Assembly (NCBI GenBank): GCA_018883385.1
Contig: VEQD01000014.1
Location: forward strand, 1 to 32,170
DNA from: Rhodocyclaceae bacterium
Lineage (GTDB): Bacteria > Pseudomonadota > Gammaproteobacteria > Burkholderiales > Rhodocyclaceae
Length of the DNA: 32,170 nt
Direction of reading: 5' to 3'
The translations under genes were made by a program, and so were the position numbers. This document shows, piece after piece, positions 6,845-13,503 of the stretch (position 1 is its first letter; every line of letters starts with the position of its first letter). The notes under the pieces were generated by a model. It was not told the origin of the DNA. It did no database searches and saw only the letters and a list, made by a program, of their open reading frames with translations.

Positions 6845-7132
6845 ATGGAATATTTAAGAGTTGGGTTTTTGTGGGGGTTTGTGTTTGCAACGATTCATGC
6901 GGGGTGGGCATTGATTGTTGCTCAGAATTACGGGCAGCCATTGATTGATTTTCTACTGAAGATTCATTTCTTGAGCAATCCATTTGTTGTACAGGTGTTC
7001 GATATGACCTTGGCCTACGCCCTGGTGGGGATCTCTGGAGCGCTGGGTCTGATTGCGGGCACGGCTTTTTCGATGCTGTGGGATTTGATTGGTGACTCAG
7101 AACCACGTGAAAGCAGGGAACATAATGACTAA
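6845..7132 (+). CDS. Small membrane protein with two or three hydrophobic segments, upstream of cfa
   Basis: I use ATG 6845 (95 residues) because the track's extra N-terminus (6767) is hydrophilic and overlaps a different frame. Hydrophobic segments lie about residues 5-25 (VGFLWGFVFATIHAGWALIVA) and 56-85 (LAYALVGISGALGLIAGTAFSML), with an amphipathic stretch between them. It resembles unnamed small proteobacterial inner-membrane proteins of the DUF5676 size and style; I am not sure of the family. Its stop overlaps the cfa start by eight bases, so it is coupled to cyclopropane fatty acid synthesis, perhaps as a membrane partner (inference). Confidence 0.65.
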   Translation: MEYLRVGFLWGFVFATIHAGWALIVAQNYGQPLIDFLLKIHFLSNPFVVQVFDMTLAYALVGISGALGLIAGTAFSMLWDLIGDSEPRESREHND

Positions 7133-8279
7133 TCAAATGGCGATGAACGCTCCTGGCCATACCCGTATTCCTGACATCATACGTCGGATGGCTGAAGTTT
7201 CCGGCATTGGATTTAGCGGAGAGCGCCCTTGGGATATCAAGATCAATGATCATATGTTCTACGATTCAGTGATGAGGGATGGCTCTTTAGGTCTGGGCGA
7301 GACCTACATGCTTGGTCATTGGGATTGTGACCGACTTGATGAGTTTTTTACCAGAGTCCTGCGGGTTGACCTGGATAAGCAGATCTTGAGTTTGACCCCG
7401 TTTAAAAGTCTCATGGAATATCTGCGCCATAAGTTGACAAACCTTCAATCCATCAGCCGGTCGAATCAGGTAGCGCTGGCGCATTATGACGTAGGTGCAG
7501 ATGTATTCAGGGCAATGCTTGACCCGACAATGAGCTACTCCTGTGGGTATTGGGCAAACGCGAGGACATTAGATGAAGCGCAAATCGCAAAGCTGGATCT
7601 CGTATGCCGAAAATTAGAACTCAAAGCGGGTGACAGGCTCCTGGATATCGGCTGTGGCTGGGGTGGCTTGGCAGCGTATGCAGCAGAGCGATATGGCGCA
7701 CAGGTGACCGGGGTTACGGTGTCGCGTGAACAATATGCCTATGCGCAGCATCGATATGCTCACCTGCCAGTCAATTTCCTATTGATGGATTATCGATGTC
7801 TTGATGGGGAATTCGATAAGATCGCTTCTGTGGGCATGTTTGAGCATGTGGGTCAGAAAAATTATCGGCATTTCTTAGACAAGATCAATGCCTTGCTGGA
7901 ACCAGACGGACTTGCGCTATTGCACACGATCGGCACGCACGAATCCGTGAGGCATACGGATACGTGGATAGATCGGTATATTTTTCCGAATGGTCGTATA
8001 CCAACCGCCAGGGAAATCATGAACGTATTGTCCGATGATTTCATCATCGAAGATTGGCACAACTTCGGACAAGATTACGACAGAACATTAATGATTTGGT
8101 CAGAGCGCTTTGATGCTGCCTGGCCGGGGCTCTCATCAAAATACGACGAGCGCTTCTACCGCATGTGGCACTACTACCTGATGAGTTGTGCTGCATTTTT
8201 TAGATCCAGACAGGGGCAGTTGTGGCAATTAGTCCTGAGTAAACGTGAGCGATCCTGTGGCTATCGATCGGTTCGTTAA
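7125..8279 (+). CDS. cfa: Cyclopropane-fatty-acyl-phospholipid synthase
   Basis: Transfers a methylene group from S-adenosylmethionine to double bonds of membrane phospholipid acyl chains, which stabilises membranes under acid, stationary-phase or solvent stress. ATG 7125 has AGGGA upstream; the track's 7089 start has none. The protein has 384 residues, as usual for the family. The N-terminal lipid-binding part contains GSLGLGETYMLGHWDC (about 53-68). The SAM motif LDIGCGWGG is at 173-181. The family phrase MFEHVGQKNY carries the catalytic Glu and His, and SCAAFFRSRQGQLWQ near the end holds the conserved active-site Cys. It overlaps the small membrane protein gene. A regulator gene follows after a 12-C tract. 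Confidence 0.95.
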   Translation: MTNQMAMNAPGHTRIPDIIRRMAEVSGIGFSGERPWDIKINDHMFYDSVMRDGSLGLGETYMLGHWDCDRLDEFFTRVLRVDLDKQILSLTPFKSLMEYLRHKLTNLQSISRSNQVALAHYDVGADVFRAMLDPTMSYSCGYWANARTLDEAQIAKLDLVCRKLELKAGDRLLDIGCGWGGLAAYAAERYGAQVTGVTVSREQYAYAQHRYAHLPVNFLLMDYRCLDGEFDKIASVGMFEHVGQKNYRHFLDKINALLEPDGLALLHTIGTHESVRHTDTWIDRYIFPNGRIPTAREIMNVLSDDFIIEDWHNFGQDYDRTLMIWSERFDAAWPGLSSKYDERFYRMWHYYLMSCAAFFRSRQGQLWQLVLSKRERSCGYRSVR

Positions 8280-8328
8280 GGTGCTGGCATTGCGGAATTT
8301 TGGCGCCTAATCGAAGAAATATTTACGT

Positions 8329-8340
8329 CCCCCCCCCCCC
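8329..8340. repeat. Homopolymer of 12 C
   Basis: Twelve consecutive C residues lie about 60 bases upstream of the GTG of the second Crp/Fnr-type gene and 50 bases after cfa. Such tracts are prone to slipped-strand length change. Confidence 0.9.
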
Positions 8341-8348
8341 TTATTTCC

Positions 8349-8389
8349 CTATAAATATGCTATATGCTATGACTATAGCAACTTTATAG
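8349..8389. promoter_or_regulatory. Nested dyads before the second Crp/Fnr-type gene
   Basis: The inner dyad TGCTAT-GACT-ATAGCA (8365-8380) has two 6-bp half-sites around four bases, the geometry of Crp/Fnr operators although the half-site is not TTGAT. An outer pair CTATAAA / TTTATAG encloses it, and ATGCTAT is repeated in tandem at 8357-8370. The ribosome site follows at once, so binding here would shut off this gene. Autoregulation is likely (inference). Confidence 0.5.
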
Positions 8390-8398
8390 GAGTGGGTT

Positions 8399-9034
8399 GT
8401 GCATCAAATGTGCAGGCCGAGCTCGGTTGTATTAAAGATGTTTGACACCTTCCAGTCTTTATCGGAAATGGAGTTGCAGAGTCTTTCCGAATTTTCTAAA
8501 TTTGTGGACGCCAAGCCCGGCCAGGTTATTGTCGCGCAGGGATGTCAATCTGATTTTGTGTTTTTTATCCTGACCGGGGTTGCAAAACTGACGAGAAATG
8601 TAAATTCTGCTGCAGTGGACGATTCCAGCTTGACGGAGGTGGTCGTGCAAATATTTGTTCCTGGCGACGCTATTGGTGATGCAGGTGTTTTTCAAAACGT
8701 CATTTTCAAAGCAACCGTCAGGGCGGTTACCCCATGCCAGCTGCTCGCTGTCGAAAAATCAAAGATCCAGGCACTCGCCAAATCAAATATGGCGGTTTTA
8801 GCAAGCCTCTATAACCGCACATCGAAAAAATTCTTTAAATCCGTTGAGTGTGCCGATTACGCTTACGGCAGAGTTATCAAGCGCATCGAAAAATTAGCAT
8901 TCGAATTCAAAAAGATTGGGCTCGATCTCTACAAACACCTCTCTAAGGCAGAAATCGCGAGAATGCTTGGCGCTTCGAGGGTGGCTGTCAGCAACTGCCT
9001 AAGTTTGCATAATAGATCAGACAACAAGCATTAG
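8399..9034 (+). CDS. Crp/Fnr-type transcriptional regulator (short C-terminus)
   Basis: GTG start, with ATAGGAG six bases upstream; an ATG nine bases later is too far from it. The product has 211 residues. The beta-roll domain spans about 20-125 (PGQVIVAQGCQSDFVFFILTGVAKL, FVPGDAIGDAGVF). The helix-turn-helix is LSKAEIARMLGASRVAVSNCL near the C-terminus, and the protein ends about 11 residues later, before a normal wing. The domain order, the insertion in the beta-roll and this ending are shared with the 2487 product, so the two are probably paralogues. The FNR cluster cysteines are absent. The phosphate-binding Arg-Ser of cAMP-CRP is also not seen, so the effector is unknown. Confidence 0.85.
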   Translation: MHQMCRPSSVVLKMFDTFQSLSEMELQSLSEFSKFVDAKPGQVIVAQGCQSDFVFFILTGVAKLTRNVNSAAVDDSSLTEVVVQIFVPGDAIGDAGVFQNVIFKATVRAVTPCQLLAVEKSKIQALAKSNMAVLASLYNRTSKKFFKSVECADYAYGRVIKRIEKLAFEFKKIGLDLYKHLSKAEIARMLGASRVAVSNCLSLHNRSDNKH

Positions 9035-9092
9035 CGCTTTAGCTGATGATTTGGTCGGAACTGGCCGCGGGGGCAATTTGAGTTCTCTGGGT

Positions 9093-9716
9093 TTATGAGC
9101 CAAGCTGGCTCAGATGCCATGTTTCATTAATGCTTTTAATTTGAAACGCGCCATCTGCAAATTCGACTTCGTTAATGCAGCACGGATCCTGTTTGATGGC
9201 CCAGTACTTCGAAAGCGGCAGCCCGAGCATATGCAAGATCAGCACGCGGTTGACACTATCGTGGCTCACCATGACGACGGTTTTTCCTTCGTATTCTCTC
9301 AGGATCTTTCCAAGCGCCTGCGTCACCCGGACTAGAACCTGTTGTAGCGATTCACCCTCGGGCATCTGCATCTGGTCAGGATGCTTCTTCCAAGTTGAAA
9401 ATGCATCCGGCGCGTTTTGACGAACCTCATCGTGGGTTTTCCATTGCCACGCACCATAATCGATGTCGCAAAGCTCGGGGAGAATCTGGCTGCTGACATC
9501 ACAAGCACTTGCAATGGATTCACCTGTTGCAATACAGCGTCCAAGAGAGCTTGTAAACACCATTTCGGGCGCTGCACTTTGTTTGACCCTTGCTGCAGTC
9601 AATAGACGTTGTTTTTCACCTAGGGTAGATAGGGGGATTTCAGCACGGCCGCGAAATCGCTCAGGTTGAATGCCATCTACGTGGCCGTGCCGAACCAATA
9701 TAATTCTGGTAGCCAT
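9093..9716 (-). CDS. Histidine phosphatase family protein (phosphoglycerate-mutase-like)
   Basis: A 207-residue phosphatase of the RHG superfamily: IILVRHGHVDG at residues 5-15 with the phospho-accepting His, the helix phrase SSLGRCIATGESIA near 56-69, the proton-donor Glu region DYGAWQW, and VVMVSHDSVNRVL with the second catalytic His near 150. The size and RHGxxxG style fit cobC/GpmB-like members, but there is no cobalamin gene nearby, so the substrate is open. AAGGA lies eight bases before ATG. It converges with the regulator at 8399 and is divergent from the HD-domain gene, with a dyad between. Confidence 0.9.
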   Translation of the reverse strand: MATRIILVRHGHVDGIQPERFRGRAEIPLSTLGEKQRLLTAARVKQSAAPEMVFTSSLGRCIATGESIASACDVSSQILPELCDIDYGAWQWKTHDEVRQNAPDAFSTWKKHPDQMQMPEGESLQQVLVRVTQALGKILREYEGKTVVMVSHDSVNRVLILHMLGLPLSKYWAIKQDPCCINEVEFADGAFQIKSINETWHLSQLGS

Positions 9717-9733
9717 ACATCAGATCCTTAAGT

Positions 9734-9751
9734 ACTATTTTGCGAAATAGT
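9734..9751. promoter_or_regulatory. Dyad ACTATTT-TGCG-AAATAGT in the divergent region
   Basis: Perfect 7-bp arms sit around four bases, between the divergent phosphatase and HD-domain genes. The four-base centre matches Crp/Fnr-type operator geometry, so one of the two local regulators is a candidate binder (inference). Confidence 0.45.
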
Positions 9752-9811
9752 CGTATTTTAATTTGAGACTACGCTTTTTTGAAAGCGGCGGGTCACGATG
9801 GAGCACATGGC

Positions 9812-10375
9812 ATGGACAAGATGCATTTCACACGAATGGATCAGGGTACAAAAGAAGATTTCGAGCTTCTGAAAGAGGTTCATGAGCGCTCGCTTCAGGC
9901 ATTGCCAGATCTACTTTATCGAATTTTAGAGGAAGTCGGCAACGATAATTTCTACAACATCAGCCGTAAGGATCATTGTCTTCAGGCTGCAACACGTGCG
10001 CTTCGTGATAACCGGGATGAAGAGTATGTTGTTGTGACGTTGTTTCACGATATCTGCGAAGCCTTGGGGCCGTTCAATCATGGCGAAGTTGTCGCATCGA
10101 TTTTGCGTCCCTTTATCAGCAGAAATAATTACTGGATGCTCGCAAACCATGGGCTGTTTCAAACTTACTATTACGGAAAGTATCTCGGGCTTGATCCCAA
10201 CGCCCGTGAGCAATACAAGGATGACCCCGCTTACGAGCAGACGGTTGAGTTTTGTGCAAAGTACGATCAGGTTTCTTTTGACCCCGACTATAAAAGTGAG
10301 CCCTTATCAACATTTGACCCAATGGTTCGGAGAGTGCTCAACAAAACGTGGACTCCACCCAGTCGTAGTGCCTAA
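9812..10375 (+). CDS. HD-domain protein, possibly a di-iron oxygenase or phosphohydrolase
   Basis: I use ATG 9812 with GGAG eight bases before it (187 residues) rather than the track's TTG at 9779. Potential metal ligands are H55 (RKDHC), H79-D80 (LFHD), H90 (FNHGE), H113 (ANHG) and D152 (KYDQ). The H-HD-H-H-D order and the 24-residue gap from the first His to HD resemble mixed-valence di-iron HD proteins such as PhnZ and inositol oxygenase, but simple phosphohydrolases share it. YGKYLGLDPN and FDPDYKSEPLSTFDPMVRRVL look like family signatures. No phosphonate genes are near. The small PAS-domain gene follows after 15 bases and is probably co-transcribed. Confidence 0.75.
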   Translation: MDKMHFTRMDQGTKEDFELLKEVHERSLQALPDLLYRILEEVGNDNFYNISRKDHCLQAATRALRDNRDEEYVVVTLFHDICEALGPFNHGEVVASILRPFISRNNYWMLANHGLFQTYYYGKYLGLDPNAREQYKDDPAYEQTVEFCAKYDQVSFDPDYKSEPLSTFDPMVRRVLNKTWTPPSRSA

Positions 10376-10390
10376 AAGTAGCGCCGTGAT

Positions 10391-10759
10391 ATGAGCATCA
10401 AATTTTCCGACCGTCTTTTAGATGAACTGCCGGACGCACTCATCGTGGCCGATTTAAAGGGGGTTATCAGGGTCTGGAATACTCGCGCAGAGGAACTCTT
10501 TAAATTTTCAAAGGCTGCCGTGATTGGAGAAAGCCTCGATTTAATAATCCCTGAAAATTTAAGGAAGTCACACTGGGCAGGTTTCTGTAGAGCCATCTCA
10601 AGTGGCAAAGTTAAGTTCAACGGCAAACCTGTGAGAACAAAAGCACTCTTAGGCGATGGCGGATTGAGTTATGTAAATATAACGTTTTCGTTATCGCATG
10701 ACGAAGAGGGAAACACAATCGGCGTTGCCGCACTTGCTAGAGTAGCACCCAAGGAATAA
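10391..10759 (+). CDS. Single PAS-domain protein
   Basis: The 122-residue product is almost only a PAS fold: LLDELPDALIVADLKGVIRVWN at about 9-30, then AEELFKFSKAAVIGESLDLIIPENLR, and the closing strands NITFSLSHDEEGNTIGVAALAR. No output domain follows and the stop is genuine, so it is a stand-alone sensor or ligand-binding subunit. Similar small PAS proteins sense oxygen, redox or small molecules, and the His-Trp of SHWAGF may line the pocket. It directly follows the HD-domain gene, and I infer that it acts with that protein. Confidence 0.85.
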   Translation: MSIKFSDRLLDELPDALIVADLKGVIRVWNTRAEELFKFSKAAVIGESLDLIIPENLRKSHWAGFCRAISSGKVKFNGKPVRTKALLGDGGLSYVNITFSLSHDEEGNTIGVAALARVAPKE

Positions 10760-10928
10760 GATAGCCCCCAAGGAATGGGTTGCGCGTGGCGCTAGTTTGA
10801 GGGCCGCCATTAATCGATTGCACACAGCTAGTCGTGTCAACTTGTAACGTTACATATATACGGTTGAATTGACCGATTAATACTGCTTTTGAGCAACCCC
10901 CTTAAAAAGGCGAGGATTCACAAATATT
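10760..10928. other. Intergenic DNA with palindromes and a repeat copy
   Basis: No gene seen. It holds the perfect 12-bp palindrome TGTAACGTTACA (10843-10854), an ATTAATCG / CGATTAAT inverted pair around it, and one copy of a hairpin repeat (10898-10918). Confidence 0.5.
10898..10918. repeat. Palindromic repeat, left copy
   Basis: CCCCTTAAAAAGGCGAGGATT differs in one base from the right copy at 12387-12407. On the minus strand it follows the truncated gene and could act as its terminator. Confidence 0.7.
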
Positions 10929-11130
10929 CTATTGCATTTCTGCAGGAGTCAATTGAATAGCATCAATGAAAAGTCCATCTGCAATTTCTTTGAACTCTTT
11001 ATTGTATGGTTCTGGACTTGTAACTTGCTGCCCATTCTTCATTATCCGGACGCGAAGAATCGTTTCTGACAGTTTAGGGTAGTTTCCGTCAAGTGAGTAA
11101 TCCATGACAATGCCTGTTTTCATGTCATAG
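10929..11130 (-). pseudogene. 3' remnant of an unknown gene cut by the IS element
   Basis: The track ORF starts at a GTG inside the left end of the IS; its first nine residues are encoded by IS sequence. The native part is 66 residues ending LTPAEMQ (YDMKTGIVMDYSLDG at the start), hydrophilic, with no motif I recognise. No matching 5' part is visible on the other side of the IS, so sequence was lost at insertion or later. The frame may still be expressed from the IS end, but nothing shows that. Confidence 0.65.
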
Positions 11131-11157
11131 TGTAGTCTCCCCCTGAAGTAAGACACG
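11131..11157 (+). repeat. IS left terminal inverted repeat
   Basis: TGTAGTCTCCCC..., the mirror of the right end at 12309-12335. It supplies the GTG of the truncated neighbour ORF. Confidence 0.9.
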
Positions 11158-11209
11158 AATTAGTGGAATTTTCTGTTGGTAATGGCAAGATGACTAACAG
11201 GAGGTTTCG

Positions 11210-11476
11210 ATGCGTAAATCAAAGTTCAGCGAGAGCCAGATCGTGGCAATTCTCAAAGAAGCCGATAGTGGGATACCGGTTGCCGAGGTTCTGAGAAACC
11301 ACGGTATTAGTGCTGCCACGTTCTATAAGTGGCGATCCAAATATGGTGGCCTGGAAGCGTCTGAGCTCAAACGGATCAAAGAGTTGGAACAGCAGCTCGC
11401 CGAGTTCAAAGCGATCGTTGCCGACCTCACCCTTGAGAACAAAGGCATGCGAGGGCTCCTTGCAAAAAAGCTCTGA
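11210..11476 (+). CDS. IS3-family transposase OrfA (helix-turn-helix subunit)
   Basis: An 88-residue protein with GGAGG before its ATG. The N-terminal helix-turn-helix (SESQIVAILKEADSG, then GISAATFYKWRSKYGG) binds the IS ends. A leucine-zipper-like helix (ELKRIKELEQQLAEFKAIV) follows and supports multimerisation. It ends at TGA 11474-11476, six codons or fewer after the slippery site, so most ribosomes make OrfA and a fraction shift into OrfB. Confidence 0.95.
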   Translation: MRKSKFSESQIVAILKEADSGIPVAEVLRNHGISAATFYKWRSKYGGLEASELKRIKELEQQLAEFKAIVADLTLENKGMRGLLAKKL

Positions 11477-11496
11477 CGCCCGTCAAAAAACGGGCG
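11464..11496 (+). promoter_or_regulatory. Programmed -1 ribosomal frameshift signal
   Basis: The slippery heptamer A-AAA-AAG (11464-11470) is in the orfA frame. After a six-base spacer comes a perfect 7-bp stem (CGCCCGT / ACGGGCG, 11477-11496) with a six-base loop. The -1 frame runs without a stop from the heptamer into orfB, as expected for an OrfAB fusion transposase. Confidence 0.9.
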
Positions 11497-11499
11497 GCA

Positions 11500-12321
11500 G
11501 TGGATTATCTGGTTCAGGAAGAACAACTGACGGTGAAACAGGCCTGTTCCTGTGTGGCCTTGTCTCGGGCTTCCTATTACCGGAAACCGGTGGACCTGGC
11601 CATCAAGGATGCTCCGGTCATTGATGCGCTCAATAGCATCATTGCCAAGCATGGCCGCTGGGGCTTTGGACTCTGTTTCGACCGGCTCAGGAATCAGGGA
11701 TATCCCTGGAACCACAAGAAAGTCTGGCGGGTTTACAAGGACATGAAGCTCAACATGCCCCGGAGAACCAAGAAACGGCTACCTAAGTTGCCGAAACAGC
11801 CGCTGGTGGCGCCAATTCTTCCTAACCATATCTGGTCGCTCGACTTTATGCATGACGCCCTGTATCGAGGCAAAGCCTTCCGAACGCTCAATGTCATCGA
11901 TGAGTCCAACCGTGAGGCCTTGACCATCGAGATCGACTTCAGCCTACCGGCTGCCCGGGTCATTCGAGTGCTGGAGCAGCTCGAAGAGATCCATGGGTTA
12001 CCCGAAGCCATTCGCCTGGATAACGGACCTGAACTACGGGCCACCGTCTTTACCGAATGGTGTGAATCCAAAGGCATCGAACTGAAATACATTCAGCCGG
12101 GTAAGCCGCAGCAGAATGCCTTCATTGAACGGTTTAACCGAACCTATCGGCATGAAGTCCTCAATGCCTATTTGTTCGATGATCTGGAGCAGGCTCGGGA
12201 AATCACCGAGGCCTGGATCAGGTCATATAACGAAGAGCGCCCACATGGGGCACTTGGGAAGCTGCCGCCCAAATCCTTCAGGCAGCAAGCAGAAAATTCT
12301 CTTTTACCCGTGTCTCATTGA
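11500..12321 (+). CDS. IS3-family transposase OrfB (DDE catalytic part)
   Basis: The track starts at a GTG, but the frame is open upstream to the frameshift site, so the working protein is the OrfAB fusion. The N-terminal HTH_21-like part (ACSCVALSRASYYR, GRWGFGLCFDRLRNQGY) precedes the integrase core. The DDE residues are seen in WSLDFMHD, RLDNGPE and NAFIERFNRTYR, followed by the usual WIRSYNEERPHGALG. The reading frame is complete, so the element may be active. Its stop lies inside the right inverted repeat. Confidence 0.95.
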   Translation: MDYLVQEEQLTVKQACSCVALSRASYYRKPVDLAIKDAPVIDALNSIIAKHGRWGFGLCFDRLRNQGYPWNHKKVWRVYKDMKLNMPRRTKKRLPKLPKQPLVAPILPNHIWSLDFMHDALYRGKAFRTLNVIDESNREALTIEIDFSLPAARVIRVLEQLEEIHGLPEAIRLDNGPELRATVFTEWCESKGIELKYIQPGKPQQNAFIERFNRTYRHEVLNAYLFDDLEQAREITEAWIRSYNEERPHGALGKLPPKSFRQQAENSLLPVSH

Positions 12322-12335
12322 CAGGGGAGACTACA
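12309..12335 (-). repeat. IS right terminal inverted repeat
   Basis: Its reverse complement starts TGTAGTCTCCCC and ends AGACACG, like the left end. Confidence 0.9.
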
Positions 12336-12377
12336 AGCCCCCCGTAGGATCAGGGGCGGGTTCAACTGGTCAGCGGG

Positions 12378-12410
12378 GGTAATCCTCCCCTTAAAAAGGG
12401 GAGGATTACC
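12378..12410. repeat. Perfect 15-bp hairpin repeat, right copy
   Basis: Stem GGTAATCCTCCCCTT / AAGGGGAGGATTACC with a three-base loop. Its core matches the left copy at 10898-10918. It may serve as a terminator for transcripts leaving the IS or the AT-rich gene, or be a REP-like genome repeat. Nothing else is visible in 12336-12433. Confidence 0.85.
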
Positions 12411-12433
12411 ATACAGTAGGAATTGACGAGAAA

Positions 12434-13432
12434 TTATTCATCAACATATCCAACATTTATTTTTTCAGAATCTGACAGAATTATTGTACGCCCAATACAA
12501 TTTTCTATATTGACTCCATTGTTTAGCATTGTTTTTAAAAGCAAAAAACTATTTAAACGCTCAAGTAGAAATGAAATTGTCCTACATTGATATGGATCAT
12601 TATACATCAGAAAGCCATTAATCCAAAACAATCTTGCAGATTTTTTTAAAATATTTATTAAATTTATAAATTCACAAATAGGGAATGTTCCACAAGATGG
12701 AGATGGAACTAACCACTTGTATTTTAAAAAATCTAAGGCATCATCATTTGTCAATATTTCGCCATCAATCATATTTGAAGTAAATCTGAGGATGTCTCTT
12801 GTGTAGTGACATTTGCTGTAATTATCCAAATAACTCATTGCATCAACAAAGCTACCAATAAGAAAATTTTGCCCAGGATTCGGTTTTACCAAAGAATCAA
12901 TGTCAACAGTTTGAATATTAGATGGTGAAATTACGTTTGCCCAACCGAGATTACTGCTAATAAACCCCGATGGATTTGTTAGAAACAAAACGCCTATATT
13001 GCGCTATGGTTATCAATCCATCTGTAATGCCTTTTGATTCTAAATCGTCAACCAATCCAAATAGAAACGAATATTCATTAAATATTTTATGATTCGCTAA
13101 ATGAGAATCAAAATTCCCACGGCTTTTAATTAAAATTTGGTTATCTAAATATTTAAAATCACCAATTTTTAAATATTGATCCGAGTTGTGGGCTATGATG
13201 TACTTTAAATGCATTTTTTTACATCCGAAATTGACGGATTAACATGCTTAAGGCCAGTCAAAATAAGAATTTTAGTTTTATATTTTATTACTATATTTTC
13301 ATAATAGTTCGGTCTATTAGTTATCAAAAACACATCACCATCAAAAAACTTTCTTAAAGTATAAAGAAATCTTTCAAGAATTTTTGGATCATAATTGAAA
13401 CATGCAGAAATTAGACAATTATCACTATTCAT
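12434..13432 (-). pseudogene. AT-rich polysaccharide-locus gene broken by two frameshifts
   Basis: Three short minus-strand ORFs (13205-13501, 12957-13214, 12434-12988) read as one protein if one base is added at two places: an A7 tract near 13214-13220 (joining SDVKK to MHLKYIIAHN) and a T4 tract near 12983-12990 (joining AQYRRF to LFLTNPSGF). The reconstructed product has about 330-355 residues, starting at ATG 13432 (MNSDNCLISACF) or GTG 13501. No signal peptide. I recognise no family; the opening (ISACFNYDPKILERFLYTLRKFFDGD) and position after uxs suggest a glycan-related protein. Base composition is far more AT-rich than the neighbours, a sign of transfer. Real decay and sequencing error cannot be told apart here. 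Confidence 0.65.
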
Positions 13433-13503
13433 AAATTTCACCCAATAATTTGTATTGTGGATATACTGGACTTTTGTTTTTTTTATTAAACAATCAGTCA
13501 CGA

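Larger units (their letters stand above)
11131..12335 (+). mobile_element. IS3-family insertion sequence, complete
   Basis: 1205 bp, bounded by imperfect terminal repeats that begin TGTAGTCTCCCC and match at 21 of 27 positions. It carries overlapping orfA/orfB with a -1 frameshift signal and an intact DDE transposase. The three bases outside are TAG on the left and AGC on the right, so no target duplication is visible. I did not assign a subgroup with certainty; the OrfA style recalls the IS407/IS51 groups. Confidence 0.93.
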
